Positions 57,340 through 64,000 of a stretch of DNA of 64,000 bases are shown here, piece by piece. Both the position numbers and the translations under genes were made by a program. A model generated the notes under the pieces. It made no database searches and was not told the DNA's origin. It was given only the letters and a program-made list of their open reading frames with translations. This DNA is from Hofstenia miamia (taxonomy: Eukaryota > Xenacoelomorpha > Acoela), in assembly GCA_004352715.1 (NCBI GenBank), contig SCFE01000060.1:1181030-1245029 (forward strand). Reading direction: 5' to 3'. Numbering within the stretch: the first letter of the stretch is position 1; each line of letters begins with the position of its first letter.

Positions 57340-57500
57340 AGGTTTTCTGTTGTGGAAAAAATATTTTATTTTTAAGGAGAAGTAGAAGTAGAACTTTGTT
57401 CTCCTCCTCTACAGGACTTCTTTGTTGTGAAATTTCCCAGGAAAAAAGATTTTCTTAAGGAGAAGTAGAACTTCTCTGTTGTGAAATTTATTTCACCCTT
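57340..57500 (+). promoter_or_regulatory. Conserved intergenic block upstream of the ATPase
   Basis: Two versions of AAGGAGAAGTAGAACTT followed by TTGTTGTGAAAT-like sequence stand in tandem (57,371-57,437 and 57,445-57,495). The second ends GTGAAATTTATTTCAC, a perfect small hairpin. Related blocks stand before the penton-like gene (60,738-60,780) and the capsid gene (61,848-61,893). This is the divergent region between the minus-strand integrase gene and the plus-strand ATPase gene. A promoter or processing role is inferred. Confidence 0.5.
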
Positions 57501-57509
57501 ACTTATATA

Positions 57510-58143
57510 ATGAGGATTATTAAATATGATGCTCCAAAAGGGAAAAATGACAAATCTCCTGTAGATTTTTTATCAGAAGGCTTTAGAATGCTTATATGTG
57601 GAAAGTCAGGATGTGGAAAAACTAATTTATTAATGGATATGATTTTAAGACCTCTTGTATATTATGATAAATTATATATTTATACTCCAAATTTTAATCA
57701 AGAAAAAATACAAAATCTAATTAAGATAATGAAAAGCATATCAAATCAAATAGGTTACAATGTTTTGGAAATATTACATGAAGAACTTTTAAAAAACACT
57801 AATAAGTACAGAACTACAATTAGAAAAAGAGTTATATTTGATGACCTTGTAAATGCTCCAGATAAGACACAGAATAAAATTGCAAATCATTTCACTGATG
57901 GCTGTCATCATAACATATCAGCAATATATATTTCACAATCTTATTACAATGTTCCACAGAAAATAAGGACAAATTGTACACACATGGTTTTGTATACTTC
58001 TGTTGATAATCATGACAAAAATTGAATTGTTAAGGATAATTCTTTTAATACAGACCTATTTGAAAGCTTTTCTAATTATGAACTTCTTTTTGTAAATATC
58101 TAAAAGAAGACAGTACACAAAAACTTTAATGAAACTTTGTAAT
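57510..58143 (+). pseudogene. FtsK/HerA-type packaging ATPase of provirus A
   Basis: An intact 171-codon frame (57,510-58,025) starts MRIIKYDAPKGKNDKS. FRMLICGKSGCGKTNLLMDM holds the Walker A motif at residues about 33-40, and RVIFDDLVNA near residue 110 is the Walker B motif. HHNISAIYISQSYYNVPQKI near 135 matches the sensor region of the A32/FtsK-HerA packaging ATPases of Polintons and large DNA viruses. One stop (HDKN-stop) cuts the last 38 codons (FESFSNYELLFVNI and onward), which remain readable in the same frame to 58,143. The start codon lies inside TTATATAATG. It pumps DNA into the capsid in related viruses. Confidence 0.88.
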
Positions 58144-58257
58144 ATACACACACAGAAAAGTGTCTTCTATTTTAATAGTTAAGGGACAACATGTTCTGTA
58201 TTAAAAAATATTGGTCAAAAATTTTTTTCTAAAGTAATTATATAATAAAGGATTACA

Positions 58258-58660
58258 ATGACTATAGGAAACTAGTAAGTATTGAAGATGAAGTCAGTAA
58301 ACAAGAAAATAGAATTTTACAACAAAAATGTGACTACATTAACCAATAAAATGAAATTCACAACAACTTACAAGAAACATACAAACCTATTACAAAAACA
58401 ATTTCAGATCAAGGATCTTTTATTAAAGAAAGTTTAGAAAATCAACAATATACTTTAGAAAAATTGCGGAGTTACTGGAAAATCTTTTATTCATCCCAAC
58501 CTGTGCCTACAGATTATGAACTAGTGTCTGAAGATGAAAGTAGTGTTGGGGAACATTAAAAAACAAGTCATAAAGTTAAATCTATACCAAATTATATTAC
58601 ACAACACTATCAAATTCCACAAATTACAAAACTTAGTCATCTAACAATGTTTGATGAAGA
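58258..58660 (+). pseudogene. Coiled-coil protein of provirus A, N-terminal part
   Basis: After TTATATAATAAAGG and an ATG at 58,258 the protein reads LVSIEDEVSKQENRILQQKC, then IHNNLQETYKPITKTISDQG and LEKLRSYWKIFYSS. The heptad-like spacing suggests a coiled coil. It is broken by stops at the very start and near 58,348 and 58,557, and then cut by retroelement RT2 near 58,660. Proteins with this pattern and position are found in other Polinton-like elements, but their function is unknown to me. Confidence 0.55.
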
Positions 58661-59974
58661 ACTATGGCACTCCTCGATCTCAGCAAAGCATTTGACAGCC
58701 TAGATTTTCAAATTTTGGATGCTAAATTGAAAAAATATGGATTTGATAACAACGCAAGAACACTTAAATAGCTTTGTGAGTAATAGAGAACAACGAGTAA
58801 AAATAAGAAATGTATTCTCTAGCTATATAAAAACTAACAAGGGAGTACCACAGGGCACCATATTAGGTCCATTGCTCTTCAATTTGTATATCAATGATAT
58901 CTCTATGAATATACAAGGCAGTGAAATAATCCAGTATGCTGATGATATATGTGTAATCAATAGACACAAAAATCCACAAATAGCAACAGCAAATTTAGAA
59001 GAAAACATTCAGACAATTGTAAAATACCTCCAAACAAACAAACTAACAATGAATGCTGAAAAAATGCAGTTTATAATATTTTCCACAAAAAAACATAAAG
59101 TTGAAACAAGTGATATCCATATTAGAGTCTCTGCAGAAGTCCCTTGTATTAAAGGTATGAAATCAGTAAGATACCTGGGTGTTGAAATTGATCAGCAATT
59201 CAGTTTTGATGGATTCATTCAAGAGAAAATACGTAAAATGTCTGCAGGAATAAAGTATTTAAAACAAATAAAAAAAATTACTGAAAGTAAAGTTGTTGTA
59301 GATGCTCTTGTTCTTGCACATTACACTTATGCTTGTGTACTTCTGTGCGATATTAACTTAGATAAACAACACAGATTAAATAGAGTATTCAACTGGTGCA
59401 TTTCAGCAATGTTTAGTGTTGATAAATACCAAACGGGTGAGAAAATAAAACAATTATCAATATTATCACCATTATATTACACAAAATATGCATGCCTGAC
59501 AAATCTGTACAAATTAATACATAATTTAATACCAAATAGCATTTTAAGTAAATATGCCAAAATCAACCTGCGTACAAAGAAATGCATCAATAGTGTTAAA
59601 ATCCATAATAGATACTGGAAAGGTGCCTTCATCACGAATGCAGCAAAAATGTGGAATACTCTTCCTACTTATGTCAGAACAGCATCCTCTCTGAATTTGT
59701 TTAGGAAATTATTAAAGGAGAACCTGCTAGCAAATCAATATAAATATAGCTACTCAATTAAAACAAACTCTTGGCGAAAGTATTTAACTTTTTAGCATTC
59801 TGTAAATATTTTGTTTTTTTGTTTTTATTTGTTTTTAGTTTATTTTAATTAATAGTTGTAGCATATTTAGCCTTTGTGTAATTCATGTTTGTATATATAT
59901 ATATGTCATTTGTAAATATTGTGTATATATGTATATATTCATGTATGTGCATACAGAGTTAAATAAAGCTATTA

Positions 59975-60005
<31 letters not shown>
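58661..60005 (+). mobile_element. RT2 non-LTR retrotransposon, 5'-truncated, AAT tail
   Basis: Begins inside the reverse transcriptase domain (MALLDLSKAFDSLD at 58,663) and ends with an AAT-repeat tail (about 59,974-60,005). It is inserted in the coiled-coil gene of provirus A; viral coding resumes directly after the tail. A target duplication was not clear. Little decay compared with RT1 suggests a younger insertion. Confidence 0.85.
58663..59795 (+). pseudogene. RT2 reverse transcriptase, partial
   Basis: Visible blocks are ALLDLSKAFDSLDFQ (motif A), NKGVPQGTILGPLLFNLYIN (motif B), IIQYADDICVI (catalytic YADD), LQTNKLTMNAEKMQF and VRYLGVEIDQQFSFDGFI. The C-terminal region ends AAKMWNTLPTYVRTASSLNL and further to WRKYLTF and a TAG. 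One frameshift near 58,770 separates motif A from the rest, which is open for about 340 codons. The endonuclease and gag-like parts are absent. Pattern and tail fit the Jockey/CR1/L2 group of non-LTR elements. Confidence 0.88.
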
Positions 60006-60734
60006 TCACATAATTGTTAATGATGCAATGAAGAAAAATGGATATAATCTAGGAAAAATTACCAAAAAACTAAATATAAATCTAACACAAATGGAAAGAA
60101 TAGAATTTGAAAACAAATATTAGGATATAAGATATGAAAATGATGAACTTGATAGATACAGGAAATATATTGAAGATGTTTTTAAAAGTACAGAAGGAAG
60201 TGGACTCAAGAAAGATAGAAACAAAGTATCTACAAAAAAAGAAGTCTTTTCCTCTTAAAGTTTATTACAACATGTTTAGACTTGCATTCATAGATATGGA
60301 CAAATTGTGTAGAGAATATATTTCAGAAGCTTACTATGTAGATCAAAATAGCATGCCTTATGGAAAACCAATTATTTCTGAGCCAATTGATCAATCATTC
60401 ATAGATATTTTAACAAAGAGATATAGTAAAAAAACAAGATAAATACACTGAAAAGTCTAAGAGAGTATTTAGGAATCTTGTAAAGCTTGCTGGAGTTACA
60501 GGTAATCACAAGAATAAAAGAGTTAAAAAGATAATTAAGGGTCAAAGTGTTTTCTACTACAATGATCCTTAACAATTAATGGATCACTTGGAATTACTTA
60601 TGTCTTCTAAGAATGCTGGAAATGACAGTGCTTAAATTTATAATGAAATTGCTCAGTTAATTGACGAATTAGTAAGATTGAAAGCTATTACTAAAGAAGA
60701 TCTTAAGAAGTTTTACAAAAAATTACAAAATTAA
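60006..60734 (+). pseudogene. Polinton-like protein of provirus A, C-terminal part
   Basis: Continues after RT2. It reads KLNINLTQMERIEFENKY, YENDELDRYRKYIEDVF, then the open stretch 60,134-60,442 with DMDKLCREYISEAYYVDQNS, then VFRNLVKLAGVTGNHKNKRV, and ends IAQLIDELVRLKAITKEDLK followed by KFYKKLQN and a stop at 60,732. The last helical segment (a glycine-asparagine turn, then two amphipathic helices and the phrase AITKEDLKKFYKK) resembles the C-termini of unassigned proteins in other Polintons. Three stops or frameshifts. Whether it is one gene with 58,258-58,660 is inferred from position. Confidence 0.5.
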
Positions 60735-60737
60735 TCT

Positions 60738-60807
60738 TGAAAAAAGATTTTCTTAAGTAGAACTTTGTTGTGAAATAAATTTATTTTTTCTTTATATAGT
60801 AGATATG
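60738..60807 (+). promoter_or_regulatory. Conserved block and TATATA motif before the penton-like gene
   Basis: AAAGATTTTCTTAAG, AGTAGAACTTTGTTGTGAAAT, then TTTTTTCTTTATATAGTAGATATG with the start codon at 60,805. The same elements in the same order stand before the ATPase and the capsid gene. Confidence 0.55.
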
Positions 60808-61490
60808 ACTGAAATTCCTCTATTTCTAAATTCAAATTATGAAAATATTATAGGTAAACCTTCTGATTTCACAGTAAAATTTGTAAATCCCATAAGATTA
60901 TGCACTCAACCACATTACATTTGCCTAGATCAAATAAATATGTCATACACTTGGTACAACATTTCTGATGAGTATAAGAACAATAAAATTGAATATTCCC
61001 ATGATGAGACTATTACTTGGTCATCAATCAAATGAAACTACAGATAAACAAATTGATATTATTTTTAATGAGAATACTTATAAGGTATTGGTTTCATTAG
61101 AGCCTAAAATATGTTTAAAATTTGATGAAAAATTTAGTGATCTGCTAGGTTTTGTTGATGACTTGAAAAATCCATTTTATGAGACTAATTTTAAATTCTA
61201 TTTCAATTTTAGATCATGTTCCTAACACTACAAAAGTAATTGACAACATTTTAATTCATTGTTCTCTGATAAGTGATAGTTTATATAATGAAAATTCTAG
61301 TTAGATATAATTTACTTTTCCTACTAATGATTTAGTATCAAGTTATATTTACAAAACAGCCTTTGTGCAAACTGTTTAACAAAATCAACACAAATGAAAT
61401 AAAGAAATAAGAATATATATTACTGATAGCCAAAATCAAATTATTAATTTAAATGATAATCATGCTCATTTGGTATTCTTAATAAAATAA
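60805..61490 (+). pseudogene. Penton-like minor capsid protein of provirus A
   Basis: Starts MTEIPLFLNSNYENIIGKPS; SDFTVKFVNPIRL and YICLDQINMSYTWYNI match the N-terminal pattern of Polinton penton-like proteins (extended strand, then hydrophobic strand with SYTWYNI). After a frameshift near 61,030, SDLLGFVDDLKNPFYET and, later, VIDNILIHCSLISDSLY, SSYIYKTAFVQTV and NKEIRIYITDSQNQIINLND follow the expected order to a stop at 61,488. Full length would be about 225 residues, as in relatives. Three stops and one frameshift. It is a single-jelly-roll protein at capsid vertices in related viruses; assignment rests on pattern and neighbours. Confidence 0.7.
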
Positions 61491-61559
61491 GATGATTTTT
61501 AATAAAATAAGGTTATTTTTGAAATTGCAAAAAAATAAAGTCTTTTTTCTTATGTAGAC

Positions 61560-61811
61560 ATGACAAGATCAAAGAAAACTTATTAAAACTATTTAAGGGT
61601 TAATTTTATTAACCCACAAGGAGAGAATGCTCTTCCCTTACAGAAAACTAATTTCAATAAACCACAGGTAACAAACAATGGTAAAATGCCAAAAGTCATT
61701 AATAAACCTATTGGGTTCATCTCAGAAACACCAAATGAACAAATGGGAATAGAGATACAAATGCTATTGAAAAGTTTCCCAAGACTGGGTCCAGGGAGTT
61801 TGACAATATAA
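61560..61811 (+). pseudogene. Small unknown protein of provirus A
   Basis: ATG at 61,560 follows TTTTTTCTTATGTAGAC, a variant of the TATATA motif. The frame reads MTRSKKTY, a TAA, then FINPQGENALPLQKTNFNKP and IEIQMLLKSFPRLGPGSLTI to a TAA near 61,809. About 83 codons with one early stop. It lies between the penton-like and major capsid genes, a place where related viruses carry minor virion proteins. No family recognised. Confidence 0.4.
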
Positions 61812-61847
61812 GAACAAGATTTTTCAAACTACTGTAAATTGATATTC

Positions 61848-61952
61848 TTAAGGAGAAGGAGAACTTTGTTGAGAAATTAGTTTCACACCTTCTTAAGTGA
61901 TATGACTTCCTTGGGAAAAATGATTTTCTTTTTTCTTTATATAAGAGAAATG
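61848..61952 (+). promoter_or_regulatory. Conserved block and TATATA motif before the capsid gene
   Basis: TTCTTAAGGAGAAGGAGAAC, TTTGTTGAGAAATTAGTTTCAC, GGGAAAAATGATTTTC and finally TTTTCTTTATATAAGAGAAATG with the start at 61,950. Matches the blocks before the ATPase and penton-like genes. An upstream in-frame ATG at 61,902 overlaps this block and is unlikely to be used. Confidence 0.55.
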
Positions 61953-64000
61953 ACCAACTTGATAAATCCTACAATTCTAGAAAGAAATGAATACATTAGA
62001 TTTGGTCACCAGACTCCAATTATAATTCCTGCTGCTGGTAATATTCAAAATAAAAACATTTATAAGTTTACAGTTGATAATTCTATAGATTGGTTTAATG
62101 CTTATATAGATGTAAAAATCAAATTAGTTAAGCTTGATAATACAGGAGTTGTTGCAGCAGATAATATAACAATTAGTGGTGATGTTTATTCACTTTTTAA
62201 CAGAATATTTGTGGAATATAATAATACTTCTACTACAAATATTACAAATTTTTCAACACAACATTCTTGAATATTCAGAATCATATTTGAACACTACACA
62301 AAATGAATTCTTTTACAAGGACAATAATGATAAAATAGAATTTCTAAAAGATGGAAATGAAGTTAATGCAATTTTTTATCTCTGTAAAGTTGATTTTTTC
62401 AGAGGGCTAAGACATAGTATCCTACCTGCTGGCAAGTTCAAATAAATCTTGAATTAGCAAAAGATGAAAATGTAATAGTTAACCTAGATGGAAATGGAAA
62501 ACTAGTTGTCACTCAATTGTAAATCTTTGTCCCACAATTAGCATTCAATCCTAGTGGAGAAAAGATGTACTTGAATAACTTTGTGAATAATAAATGGGTG
62601 TATATAAGAAGCACATTATAGAGGAATCTAATCCTATAAATCAACAATCAGGCATATTTAGAATAAGTAATTCAATACAAAAACCTAGATATGTTTTCAT
62701 CTATACCATCACTGAAGATAAAATTAATGATCAAAGTAAGAATGAACTTGACTTTGATACCTTCAATTCTACTAAAATTTCTTCATGTCAGTTAGAATTA
62801 GGAAATAATAATGTAGAGTCACTTGGGGACTCTTGCAATTTTTATTTATTTTCGATTTATTTTCTACTTTGTAATTCATATTAATTACATTACCATGATG
62901 TCAGCTCCTTTATTTCAAGCTTGGTTTACAATGCTAAACTAATGTCCCCTCAATGTGGTGCTATGTGTTTTTATTGCTCAATTGAATTTGTGAGGGAAGC
63001 ATGATCATATGATTTTGAGTTGTAAGCAAAGACATGTAATTATTTCAGAACTATGTATAGGAGCAACAATGTAGCAAATGTCAATAGAGTTTATCTTACC
63101 TAAACTGCATTCAACTCTTTTCCACCATTATATTTTTATTCACTCAGTTAATTTAATTATAATGATTGCGTAAGTTTACAGTAACAATTTGGGAGTTACT
63201 CTATTGCGGACATGATTTGACTAGTTGCTTTCAGGCAATTAGCAGCCCAAATTGTGGACTGAATTAGGTTATGGTTACACATAGATATAATAAAACCTTC
63301 ATTTGATTTCAACATGCACCCATAACATGATTACACTGTGATGATATTATGCTGTTGGTTAGCATGAATGCATGGCAATTATGTGCTATTAAATAGTGAG
63401 ATGAGAGATAAGAACCAAATCAAGCCTGTTATATTTGTATTGAGCTAGATAATAAATCATCAGACAACTAGGATAGCACCACACACTCAAGTCATGAACT
63501 ACCTTCTCTTCATGTAGCCCTTTAGCTGGAAGCTGTATGAATTAGTTATCCTGGGTGTTTTCTCTCTAAATAGTTACAAGTTACATAGATGAATTACTGA
63601 TGTTTGTTAGATCAATTACTCACTGAATTATTGTTGGAATCAGGGCTGCTCTATTAAGGTCACTTCTGCAACCTTCTGCCATGACAATTAGTTCCTTAGT
63701 GCTGCTGGTATTGTCCCCAGCCCCACTGATTCTATAATAATTTCTATCCACAAGTGGAAATTCATCCAACTAGTAAGTTTGTAAAACTTTATACAGAATT
63801 TGTTAGATATAATGATGGTGTAAATGACTTTTCTACAGGTACATTTGTTAAACCTTCTGATTTTATGGAGAAATATGGAATAGTTGTATTTGATTTATCT
63901 TAACAAAAGGATACATCTTGAAATGCTATCAATTAAATTAGATTTAGATTTTAGATATACTTTACAAGTTGCTCCTGAAAATATATCTGTGAATACAACA
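61950..64000 (+). pseudogene. Major capsid protein of provirus A, interrupted, runs off window
   Basis: Starts MTNLINPTILERNEYIRFGH. First-jelly-roll features IDWFNAYIDVKIKLVKLD and DVYSLFNRIFVEYN follow; after a frameshift near 62,262 come ILEYSESYLNTTQNEFFY, VDFFRGLRHSILPAGKF, then IFRISNSIQKPRYVFIYT with the KPRYVF block typical of Polinton/adintovirus capsid proteins, and SCQLELGNNN. A 0.9-kb MITE sits here; coding resumes at 63,742 with YPQVEIHPTSKFVKLYTEFV and SDFMEKYGIVVFDLS and, after two more breaks, continues to the window edge. The expected length of relatives is about 450-500 residues, and nearly all of it is visible. It forms the double-jelly-roll hexon-like trimer in related viruses. 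Confidence 0.82.
62812..63735 (+). mobile_element. 0.9-kb MITE in the capsid gene
   Basis: Second copy of the element at 55,744-56,638, in opposite orientation. Left end TGTAGAGTCACTTGGGG, right end (reversed) TATAGAATCAGTGGGGC. Flanks AATAATAA and ATAATTTC mean the duplication could be 4 to 8 bases because the target is itself an AAT repeat. The capsid reading frame is continuous across it. Confidence 0.82.

Larger units (their letters stand above)
52848..57345 (-). pseudogene. Zinc-ribbon / PLA2-like / integrase gene of provirus A
   Basis: Read on the minus strand. A zinc-ribbon start (LTYCAK near 57,325, then ICSNCGSKN near 57,235) resembles the small YCVKC-type domain of related elements. 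A parvovirus-like phospholipase A2 segment follows, with HTEPHNPLQKQL at the calcium-loop position and VSREHDLCY at the catalytic His-Asp site (about 57,000). After a frameshift, TLANELHKTLRKKFKRRHVI leads into the integrase: WADLV (first Asp, about 56,675), LLMIIDAFSKYGW (second Asp, about 55,700) and NSIVEGFNRTIKNKMW (Glu, about 55,485), then the C-terminal KFKVGDKVRISKLK module. The gene continues beyond element C at 52,975 with LADEEIQGSFYEFQKTDQD to a TAA at 52,848. It is split by element C and by a MITE and has several frameshifts. Integrase inserts viral DNA; PLA2 domains aid membrane passage in parvoviruses. Confidence 0.8.
33731..64000 (+). mobile_element. Polinton/adintovirus-like provirus (element A), fossil, right end outside window
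   Basis: The viral hallmark genes are collinear once nested insertions are ignored: helicase replication gene (+), zinc-ribbon/PLA2-like/integrase gene (-), packaging ATPase (+), coiled-coil protein (+), penton-like protein (+), small protein (+), major capsid protein (+). An rve-type integrase with a double-jelly-roll-type capsid gene and an FtsK/HerA ATPase defines the Polinton/Maverick-adintovirus group. Unlike typical members, no PolB is seen outside nested element B, and a protease gene was not found. Insertions RT1, B, RT2, C and two MITE copies, plus many stops, show it is old and non-functional. The left boundary was not found, the provisional start being the edge of RT3; the right end lies beyond 64,000. 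Confidence 0.75.

Noticed and set aside
60805-61490. Capsid protease in provirus A
   Set aside because: No frame with an adenain-type His/Cys pattern was found in the window; it may lie beyond 64,000 or be lost.

Overview
The window is AT-rich, intron-bearing metazoan DNA, most probably from an invertebrate. Long TA microsatellites, five long runs of N and a dense mix of animal transposon families support this. One transposase family (DUF7869-like) and a set of small phase-1 exons behind a signal peptide recall sap-feeding insects such as aphids, but the sequence alone does not settle the species. I see no conserved single-copy housekeeping gene, no rRNA and no tRNA.

Left part (1-33.7 kb): relics of DNA transposons and non-LTR retrotransposons. 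Three minus-strand copies of a DUF7869-type transposon lie at 2.2, 18.3-20.5 and 25.5-27.8 kb; opposed 39-base ends define its termini. There are a 481-bp and a 683-bp hAT-like element, both with target duplications, a minus-strand hAT transposase relic (9.05-9.75 kb), a 750-bp pogo/Tigger-like element (29.8-30.5 kb) and four non-LTR fragments. Between 11.4 and 25 kb one unit occurs four times. It carries a 22-residue signal-peptide-like reading frame and small open segments of 48, 48, 42 and 33 nt, bounded by AG and GT and all in the same phase: a candidate micro-exon family of secreted proteins.

Right part (about 33.7-64 kb): one degraded Polinton/adintovirus-like provirus (element A) with other mobile elements nested inside it. 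Its own genes are a replication protein (SF1 helicase with a C-terminal GIY-YIG-like domain; start at 34,239, resuming at about 49,806 and ending at 52,472), a minus-strand zinc-ribbon/PLA2-like/integrase gene (52,848-57,345), an FtsK/HerA packaging ATPase, a coiled-coil protein, a penton-like protein, a small protein and a double-jelly-roll-type major capsid protein that runs off the window. A T-rich/TATATA motif sits just ahead of most plus-strand start codons. Nearly every gene has frameshifts, stops or insertions, so A is a fossil.

Nesting in A: a non-LTR element (RT1) split the replication gene. A complete Polinton (element B, 35,165-48,734, target duplication GGTGTA) then landed inside RT1; B carries a broken protein-primed PolB but no integrase, ATPase or capsid gene that I can see. 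A second TIR element (C, 52,981-55,156, target duplication GTTATA, core hidden in a 1000-N gap) interrupts the integrase. A 0.9-kb MITE family interrupts both the integrase and the capsid gene, and another non-LTR element (RT2) interrupts the coiled-coil gene.

Assembly cautions: four single-N positions (36,377; 38,390; 43,928; 45,137) are each followed by a copy of the preceding 69-716 bases. These are most likely unmerged contig overlaps, so element B is really about 11.6 kb long. The near-identical 2.1-kb copies at 16.2 and 22.3 kb abut a 1000-N gap and may also be artefactual.
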